Positions 1 to 14,300 of a DNA stretch of 64,000 nucleotides are shown here, piece after piece. A model generated the notes under the pieces. That model made no database searches. It was not told the DNA's origin and worked only from the letters and a program-made list of their open reading frames with translations. Each line of letters opens with the position of its first letter. Positions within the stretch are counted from its first letter, which is position 1. This stretch comes from Candidula unifasciata (Eukaryota > Mollusca > Gastropoda > Stylommatophora > Geomitridae). The stretch is taken from assembly GCA_905116865.2 (NCBI GenBank), contig CAJHNH020007035.1, positions 186,001-250,000 of the forward strand. The letters run 5' to 3'. A program made the position numbers and the translations under genes.

Positions 1-172
1 TCAGACATTAGTCTGTGGGACATCCTGGTCAGACATTAGTCTGTGAGACATTCTAATCAGACATTAGTCTGTAGAACATCCTGGTTAGACATTAGTCTGT
101 TGGATATCCTGGTCAGACACCGAGTCTGTGGGACATCCAAGTCAAACATTTGTCTGTATGACATCCTGGAGT
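1..172. repeat. Minisatellite, ~30-bp unit, about five copies
   Basis: Units begin CAGACATTAGTCTGTGGGAC and continue off the left edge. Confidence 0.85.
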
Positions 173-540
173 TTACAGCCCATGAATGATAAGAAGAAAT
201 TATATATAAAATTGTCTTTCTCTTCTTCGCTTTCTCAGAACACCACCATCCATGTTTTCTGCTTCAGACAACCTTGTCTTGTTTAATTTATTTTGTAACT
301 TGTTTTTATCTCAGTGAGCAAAGAATTCCTGTTGTCCCAGCCAGCTGTTACTAAACCCTCTTCTGTTCTCGACTTTAGTAACCTAACCGTCTTAGTCTCT
401 GTCAGTTATTCATGAACTTGTGTGATACAAATACCAAGCAGCTGACAGTGCATTCGTTCTCAATCAGAGTGAAGGATCCTGTTTATGCATGCAGCAAATC
501 GGGTAAATGATTCTATAATCATTTAAAAAAAATAATAGTT

Positions 541-808
541 TCCATGTGGGTTCCGGGATTCCATTATGGAGGAACAGAAAAATAGACTCATTACACCCTA
601 ACAAGCACGTCATAAAAATTGACTATTATTGATGTTATTTCAAAGTCAGAGTGCACCTCTCGGAAATAAGGAACAAACAGTCTGCATACAGATTAGTTAG
701 ATCTGTAAAATGGATGTGCATACAGAATTCGAGTTCTGGAACAAGACTTAAGTCCAGAAGTGGATGAACAATCACAGCCTTTCTGCCGGAGTTTACAACC
801 GGTGAACA
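541..808 (+). repeat. SINE-like family A, plus strand
   Basis: The family A order is a GTGGGTTC...GGGACCCC head, GTCGACTAATTA, CAAAGTCAGAGTGCATCTGC, GGAACAAACAGTCTGCATAC, AGATCTGTAAAATGGATG, AAGTCCAGAAGTGGATGAAC and TTTACAGCCGGTGAACG, then GAAGAAG. This copy shows most blocks. Confidence 0.75.
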
Positions 809-954
809 TATTTGTATAGACCAGTTGGCACTCAGTGGGTGATGTGTTCAGCATCAAACTGACAGCCTTTACTTCCTAGAACTTTACCTAGTACATTTTC
901 CCCCCAAAATGGGTTCTGGATCCCACTTAGGGAAGAAGAAATGGTGAACCTAAT

Positions 955-1050
955 TTGTTTCCACTCTCAGGGAACGTTAACCCTAGGTCTCATGCCATCT
1001 TATCCTATATCTCAGCAGTCATGGAACATGGTGTTTACGGTAGAGCTTTA
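955..1050 (+). pseudogene. Diverged duplicate of the ZNF341 exon at 1193
   Basis: From the pyrimidine tract and CAG (969-970) to about 1050 the sequence matches the acceptor and first ~80 bases of the exon at 1193, with shared runs such as AACGTTAACCCTAGG and AACATGGTGTTTAC. Similarity stops after that and there is no matching donor. The frame stays open for some distance. It is probably a relic of a local exon duplication; an alternative exon is possible but lacks a convincing 5' splice site. Confidence 0.7.
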
Positions 1051-1192
1051 TCATAAAGTAGTTCATGGCCCAGAGGAGTGGCAGCAGCCAATATATCAGC
1101 TTGCTCATTACCCTGCTCTTTTTAGTCCATTACTGGTTGGAAGAATGGGGGAAAAAGAAACTGAACTTGAATAAAAATATTTCCACTTTCAG

Positions 1193-1324
1193 CCAACGTT
1201 AACCCTAGGACCAGTGCCATCCTCTCCCATATCTCAGCTGTCACAGAACATGGTGTTTACAGATGAACTGATGACTCTCTCAGGCCTAGACACTGCCACA
1301 CTAGGGGCTCCCACTATTCAAATG
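1193..1324 (+). CDS. ZNF341: ZNF341 exon: N-terminal linker
   Basis: 44 codons in phase 0, between a TTTCAG acceptor (AG at 1191-1192) and a GTATGT donor (1325). It encodes a Pro/Ser/Thr-rich segment with [16 protein letters not shown]. This resembles the vertebrate region with SPLIQTLVQGN followed by SDDVLM, upstream of the finger array. A diverged copy of the first two thirds of this exon and its acceptor lies about 220 bp upstream. No zinc finger is present here. Assignment rests on position and moderate similarity. Confidence 0.75.
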
Positions 1325-4300
1325 GTATGTGTGAAACATAGGCTTGTTTCTTTCTTTGTGCTAGTGTTTCAGTGATCTTGCATATGTCTGGTGAAAATTC
1401 TAATATTTATGTAGTCGACTAATTGAGGGCTTTCTACAAAGTCAGAGTGCATCTGTCCGAGCTTCAGGGAACAACCAACTACTCAGAAATAAGCCAGTAA
1501 AATGGATGTACACGCAAAACTCAGGCACTGGCACAAGCCAAAATCTAGATGGATGAAAATCCAGGACTTTCCACCGCAACTTACAGCCGGTGAACGAAGA
1601 AGTAGTTAAATTAGGCATGCTTTAAAAAGAATGTGAATTTTTTTGTTTAAAATTACTAATCAGTTATGGCTTATGGCAACATGTCAGATTTTCTAGTTTA
1701 AGTATAAAAAATTCATGTTTTTTTTTTTCAATATTACTGAACTTGAAATTGCCTAGTAGAATTACAAACTGCCAAATAATGCTGGTGTTGGTTGTTGAAT
1801 GTCCTGTAAAAAGTTTACACAGCTTACTATAGCACTATTTGGAAATATCCAGTTTAAAAATATAATATTCCTGGCTTATAGCACCACGCGAAAGTATTCA
1901 GTTTACCAATATATTAGTCCTGGCTGTACATTTAGACAAGTTTGGGAGCAGGCCATTAAAAATGACGATGAACTGAATAAAGTTTGTAGATCAAGAAAAA
2001 GCTGTTATAGAGTAAATATTATTATTATTATTATTATTATTATTAGAAACAAACTGGGCTATTCTTAAGAATAATCGGATACAAGGACAGTTGCTAGATA
2101 ACATCGTGGCCATGTACCAGACTTCCCAAAGCGTAATGAGAACACGAGAAGGCATACCTTATATGTTTACAGTCAATACATGGCAGGCGCTACACATGAA
2201 GAGATCTTAAGTGAAAACAAGAGGCCGTCATAGGAGAACATGGATTGATGACATTAAAGAGCTTCTTCATCGACACTGAATGACAGTATTCATTTCTGCC
2301 CATCAAGCAATGGATCACAGACAGTTCTTCCCCACAACACTTAACGGCAGAAGTGGACATTGATGATGATGATGATAGTCCTGGCTTATGGCACTATGTG
2401 AAATATCCAGTTTAATAATATATTGGTCCTGGCTTGTGGCACTATGTGAAATATCCAGTTTAAAAGATATTGGTCCTGGCTTATGGCACTATGTGAAATA
2501 TCCAGTTTATTAATATATTAGTCCTGGCTTATGGCACTATGTGAAATATCCAGTTTATCAATATATCGGTCCTGGCTTATGGCACTATGTGAAATATCCA
2601 GTTTAATAATATATTGGTCCTGGCTTAAAGCACTGTGTGAAAATTTCCAGTTTAATGAGATAATAGTCCTAGCTTTTGGCACTGTGTAGCAGTAGGTGAA
2701 ATATCCAGTGTAATAATATTGTGATGGCTTGAAGTTTCTAGACAGTCTTTTCCCATGGCATTTAGGGGTGTCAGCACACGAACGATACATGCTGTTAAAG
2801 ATCACAGATTGCGGCAAGGCATGATTGTCCACACCAGTTAGCAAAGCACATGATAATGATGAAAATAACCAGTTTATAATGATACAGTCGGAGCTTATAG
2901 CAGTGTGTAAAAATATCTAGTTCAATAATGTTGTCATGGCTTGTAGTAGTGATTTTGTTCAGTGTTATTATTCAAGTGCTGGCTTATAGCAACAAGTCTT
3001 CTTCTTCTGTTTTGCCCTTAAAAGGGGGGTTGGCATGTTGTGTTGTGGTTTTAAGCTAGAGTGCAGTATCTGCTTTTCAGCCCAATACATCTAATTTAGG
3101 CAAGCTCCTAATAAGTTGCCTTTTCAGCATGCTTGTCAGGGGCAGTAGTTGGGTCTGTGATGGCAACTTGAGAAATACAATCATCAGCTGTAGTTTAATC
3201 ATATGAGAACAGTTAAGTTTACTCCACGGTGGATTTGTGTTGCAGATGACCGGCTCTATACACGGGCAGACAGGAAACAACACCAGTAACCTGACCATAT
3301 TCAGCCCCATGGCTGGCCTGAACACCACCAACAACAACAACGGACTGACATCAACCACCACCTCCGGCACCGGTCAGCTCCTGGTACAGCCTGGCCAGCA
3401 CATTACCTTGACCTCCATTACAGACAAATCCATTCAGCAGCATTTGTCCCAGTCTCTGCCTCCTCCACCACCGGTTACAGTTACGGTATCACAACCGGCG
3501 CAGCAGGCTGTCCAGTCTCAGATGTTCAAGCCAAGTCCTACAAAGGCTGGTAAATAAAACTTTTCTGTATTATATTTTGCACAAGGATCATTCAGTCGGT
3601 CAGGAAACCACCAGTCCCAGCACAAGATGACTATTTTATTATAAACAGATCAGAACAAGTCATTATCCTTGGCCTCAGAACAGGGCACAACCGATTACAT
3701 AACCACATGTACACAAAATTCAAGAGAGCGTACCAGCCATTTGCACCTGTGGTGAGGTGCCACAGACAGCTGAGCATGCACTACTCCAGGACTGCACTGA
3801 ATTTGACACATTAAGGCAAACCTTGTGACTAGAAAGAACAACAGTGGAACATAAACTCTATAGACCACTGACATTTAACATTTAAATTTATAGGAGAGAC
3901 ATTGGGTGCTTTATTTATATCCTACCCCAAATGGGGGAAATCCACAGGTCACAGTATTTCACGGGGTGGTAGATAGGCTACATGCAGTTGTGGGACCTAG
4001 GCTGCACTCTCTCGTGGAACATAGGTGGGTTGGGGTTAGGGCCAGTTCTAGATATTTTGGGTTCGTTAAATGCGCCAGAAAGCCGGGTAACAACGTTGGA
4101 CTGTCCTGTGACTTAATCTGGGGTAGGATATTAATAAAGCACCAAAATTTGCTTATATAAACAACTAATTTCAGGTGAACGAAAGAAGAGAAAGAAATTT
4201 TGCATGCTTATCTGTGCTCAGTTATCCCTTACCTTTTTTTTTAAAAATAAAAAACTAGTTCTTCTTGGCATTCATCATCATCATCCTGTAACACTACGTG

Positions 4301-7300
4301 TCGTTGGGTCATCAGTTTGTGTTGACTGACTGATCAGCTCTCTCCACCTTTGGTGGTCAATTGTGATGAACTTCATGGTTGCATGCCTGAGGCTTGTCCA
4401 GTCAGTCAGGTTCTGTAACCAGGTCTTTCTTGGGCTGTCTCTTCTCCTCTTTCCCTCAACTGAGCCCTGCAGTATTGTTTTTTGAGAGGCCGTTAGATCT
4501 TATTACATGTACATACCATTGCATTTTTTTCACCCTTTCACTGTAGTTAAAAGAGGTTCATAGTTGTCTGTGCTGTATAATTTTTTTAGCAATCAGCAAC
4601 TGTAAATTCCAGAGGAAAGGTCTAGTTGTTCATCCTCTTTGAGAACATCAGAACATCAAATTTTTGTGTGCATATCTATTTTACGGACCTGGCTCATTTG
4701 TATGCAAGCTGTTGGTTCATCGCCTTTCAGGCATCATTGCTAGATCTGTGGGGTGCAGAGGTGCTGAATCACACGTGGTTGTGCATCAAGACCAGGGTTC
4801 ACTGGTGAACACCTGCCTACACCTCCATGCTCCTCCTAGCAACATGTTTCCGATCAGCCTGGCCAACAGAGATAGGATCAAGATGTCCTTTGCAGCTGGA
4901 GTGTACCTGCCTGAGAGGTCAGGAACAAACAGTCTGCACATAGCTAAGCCAGGTCTCTAAAATAGATATTGCACTCAAAACAAGTTCTGGAAGAGTCATG
5001 GTCCAGAAATGGACAGCCAGGCAAAACTTTCTACCCGAGTCCACAGCCAGGGAACAGCCAGGGAACACGGAGACAATAAAAAGAAGATGGGCCTGTGAGC
5101 CCTAATTATTTCTGTTAGTTTTCTGTAGAGCGGCATGGAGTAAATCTACTTCTGATTTCAGGTCGCAGGTCAGCTCAGAATAAATTGATTACAGTTGTCA
5201 ACGCAGACAACAGTGTCAGTTTGTTGAGTGCCAGGTCAGGAAAAACAGCAAAACATGCCAAGAACAACACAGAGGTGTCACAAGAAGAATTGAATGCCAA
5301 AATAAAGTTACAGGTTTGTGTTTAAACAAAAAAAAAAAAACTTATTCATCATCATTATCATCACCATTACGTGCCGTGTCGGGAAGCGTGGGCTGTCATG
5401 TTTCACCATCGCACACAATCACCAGAACCACAGATCAAGTCTTTGTTCTTGTCTCACGACGACTATCGCCAAGCTGTCCAGATAGTCTCTTTGTCTTTTT
5501 CATGCGCTCTTTCCATGAATCTTGCCAGTCGTTACCAAGTTCTGGAGTCCATTCCTTCCCATAAGATGTCACGTGAATCCCGACTGTCTGTGTCTAATTT
5601 TTCTCATCAGTTTGCGACTTTCATCTCTTTCGATGGCTGGAGCTTTGTTTTTCTGCCACTCCATGGTGATATTAATACTTCTTCTTCTTCTTCACTTCCT
5701 CTTTTACCGCTGTGGGTGTCGAGGGAGATATAAGGTTCTGTTTCTAGCTCTTCTGGCTGCCTCGACCATAGGCACATCGTACTGTTGTAGAGTTTCTCTG
5801 ATGTTATCCTTCCATCTTGTTCTTGGTCTACCCCGTGCTCTACGTCCTTCTTCTCTTCCCATGTATGCTTTGTATGGTATGGTGTCACAAGGCATTCTCT
5901 CTAAGTGGGCAAACCATTTCACTTGTTGTCTTTGTATGTAATCCAGAATTGGTTCTGTGCCGACTTGTTCTCTTATGATCTCATTTCTGATCTTATCTCT
6001 TATGGTCACTCCTACAGCCCTTCTCAGACATCTCATTTCCGTGGTTACTAATTTTCTTTTATGGTTTGTTGTGAGTGACCATGTCTGGCACTGGTAGCAC
6101 AGAGTTGGAATAAATATGCTTTGAATAAGATGTCTCTTTGTGCTGATTGGGATTGTCTTATGCTGTAAGAGGGGGGCTAGCTGTCCCAATACTTGGTTTG
6201 CTTTACTGCATCTAAAGTCAATTTCTTTATCCAATTTCCCATCTTCGGTAAATGTAGTTCCCAGATATTTAAACTCAGCTGCCTGTTTAATGCCTTTGAA
6301 TTCTATTGTTATGTTTAGATCTGTCTTATATTTTCCTATTGACATTACTTCTGTCTTTTCAGTGTTGATTCTCATATTATTTGTTTTACATTCTTCATTC
6401 ATGGATGTTAGATGTTGTTGCAATTTCATAGCTGTATCTGCTATCAAGGCCTGGTCATCTGCAAAGAGTAATTCGTTGATCTTACTAAGATCTTCATTCA
6501 TGGGCTTGGCATTCTTGCATATACTGTCGATGTAGGTGATAAACAGCAGTGGTGATAAGACACACCCCTGTCTTACTCCAGATGTCACTGTGAAAGGATG
6601 AGATGTTCCCTGATTTATTCTAACTACACTTGATATTAATACTGCTCGTGCTTATTTAAGAGCCGCCTTACCCCTGCAGGTAGATTTTCTGCCTTCTGGT
6701 CCAAATGTTGGGTTTGAACCAGCACCTGGACTGGTTACCAAATAGCAAGTTTTTTTTTTTAGAGAATGTCACAGTCAGGCCACACATAAAAGTATCTCTT
6801 TCTCTAGCCAGTTCTCCAGTTCTGTGTGCTTTTAAAGAAAACACATCTTCATTGTCTTTTATCCACTTTTGCCGTCTGGTCCTACCTCGTTTTCCTGAAA
6901 CTGCACTCTTCACCGTTCTCTCCAGGCCAACATAACATTTTAACAAGTTCAAAATACCTCAGCTGTCGGGACAGGATGCTGTGCAATTCTCCTCGATGCT
7001 CAGTTCATGAATTATATCGATGTTTTTCCTCTTCTTGGTCCATGATATTGTAAGAATTTTTCTATAGCATTTTAGCTCAAAAGCTCCAGTTTTGTCTTCA
7101 TTGATTGAATAAGAGCCCCTGACTCAAATCGATAAGTTGCCATGGGAATGATGCTTTATCTCAAAACTGTTGATTTTAAGTTGCTTGTAGGTACTGCGCC
7201 ATAGATTCTTTCTGCTCTTTAGCCATTGTTGAGATTAAAAATTCAAAATATCTTTACACTTTTTTTTTCTTTTCAAAATCTTGTCTTTATCAGTCTTAAT

Positions 7301-8338
7301 ATGTGGTTGTTGGGTGTGATCTACTATAATCTCCCCAGCCAAACTAGGTCACGGTCCATTGATAGATTTTTTTAGACCGTCTGCTGTCCGGGGGGTCTGG
7401 ATTGTCTTGCATTTACGTTTTTCTTCTTAAAAAGAGAATACATGTGACATAGGTTGCAGCACTCTCTAGAGTGGTTGTGGGTTAGACCCAGTTGTAAATG
7501 TTTTTGTAGCTTAAAAGCTTAAATATACAACATGCGATATAAACACATTGCCGAAAACCCCCTAACAGTGTGCGAAAATCGGGTGACCGGGAGGCCGACC
7601 AATCATTAGTAAACTTATGTGTACCGTTTGTAGGTTATAGTGGATCATACTGGTTGTTGTGCTGAATTCATAGTGGAGATTATTATTATTATTTTAAATT
7701 CAGAAAAATATTTTTTTCTTCCGCTGTTTTTTGCCTGCATCGGTAGATTTGTACAAAAAAATGATCTTGCCTTACAGGTTGACACAGCCTGAAATATGTA
7801 CCAGGAAGTTTTCTAGGTAGTTAAGGTGACCATTGCAATTTTGAAAATGGGTATATTTGTACTAGTAATAGTCCGTTATACGAAAATACGAAACCTTTTT
7901 TTGTGTGTGTTAAATTATAAATAAGATATTTCTTTGATGTAATCACTACTCCTGTTTTCTTAATATTCAGTGAAAGTCCTTTCTTAGCACTCTCCATCCC
8001 CATAATATCCAGCAGTTGTTGTTAATTAGTTGCATTTTCAGTTAACACAAATTGTTTGTATTGTATCCTCCAACTGTTATTTCTGCTTTCTCTTTAATTT
8101 CCCTCTAAATTACTTCACTATATAAAGAGAAAAGGTCTTAATCCTTGCTTTAACTGTTCAAAAGTACCCAATCTGTTTCCCACTTTAATATCTGCTACTT
8201 GGTTCCAGTAAACGTTTTAAATAATTTTGAGATCTTTTCCGTCTACATTGATCTCTTCCAACATTTTTATCATCTACTTATGTTTAACTTTGTAACACAT
8301 ATACTTTTATTCAAAAATTCACTTATTTTATCCTGAAA

Positions 8339-8375
<37 letters not shown>

Positions 8376-11300
8376 GTGAGTACTGCAATAAGGAGTTCAC
8401 CAAGAACTTTGACCTTCAGCAACATGTCCGAGCCCACACGGGGGAGAAGCCCTTCCAGTGTATCGTCTGTGGTCGAGCTTTTGCCCAGAAGTCTAATGTG
8501 AAGAAACACATGGCTACGCATAAGGTTTGTCCAAAAGTTGTTGTCTGAATCTTTTTCTGTGTTTACTCGTAAAAGGATGACTGGCATGTTATGTTGTGGC
8601 TTACAGCTTGGCTGTGATGTTTGCACATTTTGGCCCAACACATTCAGTTTTGGCAGTTCCTTAATCAGTCACCTTTTATGACATGCAAGTTAACTTAACT
8701 CTTTTAGTCCTACAAATCCCTCTGTGGGTTTGAGGGCCATATTGTGGGGGGGGGGGTGGGGGGGGGGGGGGGGGGGGGGGGCCAAACTTCTTCTCTCTCC
8801 CCCCCCCCCCCCCCCAGCGAAAGCATGTAGTATAAGTGGACTAATTGGTGGGAGCTTCCTTCAAAGTTAGGAATGCATCTGCCCAAGTGGCAAGGAACAA
8901 CTAACTGCACACAAATAAGCTGGTAAATTGGATATACACGCAAAGCTCAGGCCCTGGCACTAAGCCAATTTCAAATTGGACGAATAACCAGGACTTTCCG
9001 TAGGAACTCATAGCCCGTGAACAAAGTAGTAGTCCTACACGGTCACAGATAAAGTCAGAGGGAGTTCAGAATGGCTTAAGCTGATGCCTGTACGACTTCC
9101 AGGGGGGCCAAAATACACCACTCTTCCAGGAAACAAATATGTTCTTCAGTCTCTCACTAAATGTGAGATGTTAAAAATAAACAAAAATTTGACCGTTGCT
9201 CGGGAAGAATACCAAGTCATACATGGTGTGTTGTTTAGGACAGAAAGAGTTAAAGAGCAGTTAGTCTATTCCTTTTTCCTCCAAAAATGGGGCCCCAGAA
9301 CTGACACGGGGATGTAGCATCATATGTCCGATGTGCCACAGGCATTAATAGGGTTCATGAAATAATTATTCATGTGGACTGGTTGTGATTAGGTCTGGGT
9401 TGATTGTATTTCCTTCTGACACACATGTGTCAGAGATTCAACTGGCCAGTTAGAGCATGTGATTTCTTCAGTGAAGTGGTTTTGTGCATTCTTCATGTTT
9501 GTAGTATTGTATGTTCATGTAATGTGCTGACGAAGGCTTTCTAGTGGAAACATTAACTTGTGATATTATGAAGCTGAGTGGTTCTACTGTTTTGTTCAGC
9601 TTGATATGGGGTCATTTTTCCTTCAAGGGATTTCAGTATTTTATCATCTGAACACGATTTTGTGTCATTTCCTTCAAAGGTTTTAAATATTTTATCGTCC
9701 TGAACACGGTAGCGGGTCGTATTTCCTTCAAGAGATTTCAGTATTTCATTGTCCTGAACACAATATCATGTTATATTTCCTTTAAAGAATTTCAGTATTT
9801 CATCATCCCGAACACAATATCAGGTCATATTTCCTTCAAGGAATTTCAGTATTTCATAGTCCTGAACACAATATCCGGTCATATTTCCTTAACAGGATTT
9901 CAGTATTTCATCCTCCTGAACACAATATTGGGTCATATTTCCTTCAAGAGATTTCAGTATTTTATTGTCCTGAACACGATATCATATTTCCTGTAAGCAA
10001 TTTCAGAATTTCATCGTCCTAAAAACTATATCGTGTCATATTTCCTCGTTTTATCGTTCTGAACACGATATCGGGTCATATTTTCTTCACAGGATTTCAG
10101 TATTCCATTGTCCTGAACACCATATCATATTTCTTTAATCAATTTCAGTATTTCATTGTCCTGAACACCAACAGATCGGTTTGTTTTAAACCTCCCACCT
10201 TGGAAATGAAACTCTAGTACATGAATTGTTAAATGCAGTCATCAACCTCTAAGTCGTAGAGCCGCAAGAAAGGAAAAGACAGAATAAATATTTTAGCCTA
10301 ATTGAAAGAAATGACATCACAGCACTCGGGGCATTCTCATATGTGCTCCGTCCTCATCTTCAGCAGCCAACGAAGAGTTCCAGTTCCGATGGCACTGGTG
10401 ACAGTCTGATTGTCTGTCCATCTTGCCTTTCCTCTTAGTGCGGAGCATTTGCCTGATCCCCTGGTCACTTCCCATTGTGATAGGTTATGGAAGTGAAATG
10501 CTTACCATAACAAAAAATCAGCTGATGAAACTTGAACACAGACAGAATGAAGCCATACAGGTGGTTCTGGGATGTACAAGAGATACCCTAGTAGTATGTA
10601 TGCGATATATACATGCCCTGCTGACTTTTGCAGATAGGCTCAAAGTTCTGCAAGCGAACTATTACCTCAGAGTAGTTGCAGACAAGAAACACCCCTCGCA
10701 CGAACCTCTAGATAGATCTAAGGATCACAGACTGAAAAGAGGAAGGTCTTTCATGGCACAGGCAGAAGATACAATTAGACCCATGTGCTTGTTTGAAGAT
10801 ATTTGGCAAGAAGATGAGTGGTTCAGAGTGGCCAGGCAGCAATCGGACTTCTGTAGGGTTTTAACAATGGACAGCAAATGCTGATCACACACATAGGAAC
10901 TGTAAAACATCAAATGTATTTGTAGTATTATCTTAGATGTAATCAGATATGTAACAGACTCATAAGATGGCCTTTCTGGGTGCTCAGGTGTGGCCTTGTG
11001 GGACCTCCAACACATTACCCAGACAGCCGGATCCTGTCGTTTTGGACAAAGGGCAGTCTCAGACCGTCACTGCGGAAGTACCCTCATCTGTATCAGCAGC
11101 AGCGGTGATGACCTCAGCAGCGGTAATGACCTCCATGGCTGTAGTGACCTCAGCAGCTGTGATGACCTCCGCAGCTATGATGACATCCACAGCTGTGATG
11201 ACCTCAGCGCCCGTGGTTTTGTCCAGCTCTGCTAACTGTGCTGTCAGTGCCAACGACCAGATAGCATTGAAATCTATGGCCCATAAGGTTGGTGATGGTG

Positions 11301-14300
11301 TGACATATTTCTTCTTCTTGTTGTTCATGCTTGGTAGCGTTAGTAATCTAGTAATCATTGTTTTCCACAGCTTCCTGTCTATCTAGTGAACTGTCAACCA
11401 TTTCTGATACATATTTTCTTCCATGCCATGATGGCAAACTGTCTGACATCGCTTTAGTTGTCCCTATGCTTCTTTTCATATCCAAATTCTTCTTCTTCAC
11501 TTCATGCAGTTACTTAATTGAAGTGTTGGGGAGAGATGTAAGGTTCTTTTGTGAGCTCTTTCTGATGCGTTGTTTCATCTGGTCTTCATTTCATTGAGGC
11601 TGTGCTTGATGCCGTCGGTCCATCTTCTGCATGGTCTTCTGCTGGCTATATTTTCATTATATTTCTTCAGCGTGGCTCTTTGTGGCAGCTGGTACCACAC
11701 AGTTCTCGTTAAATGGCGACAACCCTCTCATCTGTTGCTCCTAAAAAAACCTTATGACTGGTTTCAATCCTGGTAGTCTTTACTCAGCGGCTAACATTTT
11801 AAAAACAGTAATCGTCACGGACCAGAGGCCCAAGCCTCAGCATATAAAGATAATTGATACAATACAAAAAGCGGTGGTTTGCTAGGCCTCCGCATGCTGA
11901 ATCTGGCCTGCTCGCCGCCAGTTGAATAACCTTGTTCTAAGATATCTCGCCTCTACCTTACGATTTTGCCCTCATTAGTTTTAGAAAGAGTCCATGTTTG
12001 ACACTGGTAGCGTAAAGTTGGACAAAAAAGGGTTTACCTGCACACTTTCAACTCAAAAACTAATGATTTAAAAACTATTTTTGTTCGCTATAAAAATCCC
12101 TCAGATGTTGCTTTTTAGTATATGTAATTCCCAACTTTTCTAAAAACTGCGCAGTTGCAAACAGTACCAAGGCCATTAAATAGACATAGCGTGGACTGTC
12201 CATTGTGTTAATGCCAAAATTGTAGCCGTATTGTTGGAAAGCTTAATAATATGAATATTGAAATTTTGTTGGGGTTGCTCACTTGAAATCATAATTATTA
12301 TTATCTCCCACAGCTGAGTGCTCTGAAGTCGTGCAGCCAATCAGAGAGTGATGAGAAGGTGCCAAAGATGAAAGTTGTTGTTGACAACTCATACATATGC
12401 CAGTACTGCCCGACCAAGTTTAAAACTTACTACCAGTTGAAGAGCCATCTTGTCACACACAAATGTGAACAGGTCAGGTCTCCTTTGTGTTGTTATGATG
12501 TACATGTGTGGTGTTTTTGTATGGTAATATGCGATCTTGTGGTGTGGTAATGTTTTATTTTGTGGTGTGGTAATGTGTGATCTTTTGGTGGGTAATATGT
12601 GGTCTTGTGGTGTGGTACTGTTATATTCTAGCATGGTAATGGTTATTTTGTACTCCTTTTTGTGTACTCTAAACCAGCTATGTCCTTCTCCCTTGTGAAA
12701 ATGAGTGTTGATTCTTGTTGTTCTTTGTTTTGTTGTGTCACACTGTTCACGAGGTTCTATTACCCAGCTACTGAGCTGAGTGCTTGGTGTGACACTGTGA
12801 GCTGTGGATTTTATATGGAGTGTTTTTCTCTTGGAATAGTGTGTACTTATGCCATGTTGCATTTACAGTGCCAGGTCTCGTAATTGACTGCTTGCATCAG
12901 CAGAGAGCTGCAATTCTGGTGTGGGACTCTTAGTTTTGGAACATCTAACAGCTGCCTTGTGCATTTACTTTGCATGCGCAGGCTTCACAGTTTTGCTGAG
13001 GCTCATGTTTTTCACTATTTTTCAAAAGGGATAATGTCGAAAAATGTGTGATTTTCAACTGGCACATGAACGGAGCAGTTATGGGATAACCCACGTGCAG
13101 TGCTGTAGGAACTTCGACCAATGACTAGAATCTGTTGGCACTGTGCAGCTGTCCGATTCAATAATTAATTGATGCTTTCCTGCTTGTTGTCCAGGTGTAC
13201 AAGTGTGTGATGAAAAGCTGCGGGCAGGCGTTCCACGACCTGGATGCTTTCTTGGAACACGTGAAGACGCACGAGGAAGAGATGAACTACCGCTGCCACC
13301 AGTGCCATAAATACTTCAGGAACCTCTACGAGCTGGGAGTCCACCAGTACTCACACATCTACATGAATCAAGGCCTCAAGTCTGGGCCCAGGTCAGTTTT
13401 TGTTATCTGCCGCAGTTGATGACCCTTTTCTCAGTGTTATCTGTCGCAGTTGATGACCCTTTTCTAAATGTTATCTGCCGCAATTGATGACCCTTTTCTA
13501 AATGTTATCTGCCAAAATTGATCACCCTTTTCTAAATGTTATCTGCCGCAAATGATGACCCTTTTCTAAATGTTATCTGTCGCAGTTGATGACCCTTTTC
13601 TAAATGTTATCTGTCGCAATTGATGACACTTTTCTAAATGTTATCTGTCGCAATTGATGACCCTTTTCTAAGTGTTATCTGTCGCAATTGATGACTCTTT
13701 TCTAAATGTTATCTGTCGCAATTAATGACCCTTTTCTAAATGTTATCTGTCGCAATTGATGACCCTTTTCTAAGTGTTATCTGTCGCAATTTATAACCCT
13801 TTTCTAAATGTTGTCTGTCGCGGTTGATGACCCTTTTCTAAATTTTATCTGTCGCAATTGATGACCCTTTTCTAAATGTTATCTGTCGCATATTTCTAAA
13901 TGTTATCTATCGCAATTCCCTTTTCTAAATGTTATCAGTCGCAATTAATGACCCTTTTCTAAGTGTTATCTGTCGCAATTGATGACCCTTTTCTAAATGT
14001 TATCTGTCGCAATTGATGACCTTTTTCTAAATGTTATCTGTCGCAATTGATGACCCTTTTCTAAATGTTATCTGTCGCAATTGATGACCCTTTTCTAAAT
14101 GTTATCTGTCACAATTGATGACCCATTTCTAAATGTTATCTGTCACACTTTTCTAAATGTAATCTGTCGCAATTGATGACCCTTTTCTAAATGTTATCTG
14201 TCACAATTGATGACCCTTTTCTCAGTGTTATCTGTCTCAATTGACCCTTTTCTAAATGTTATCGGTCGCAGTTGATGACCCTTTTCTAAATGTTATCTGT

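Noticed and set aside
5522..5941. Plus-strand open frames opposite the RT fragment
   Set aside because: Shadow frames of the minus-strand LINE coding region and its tail.
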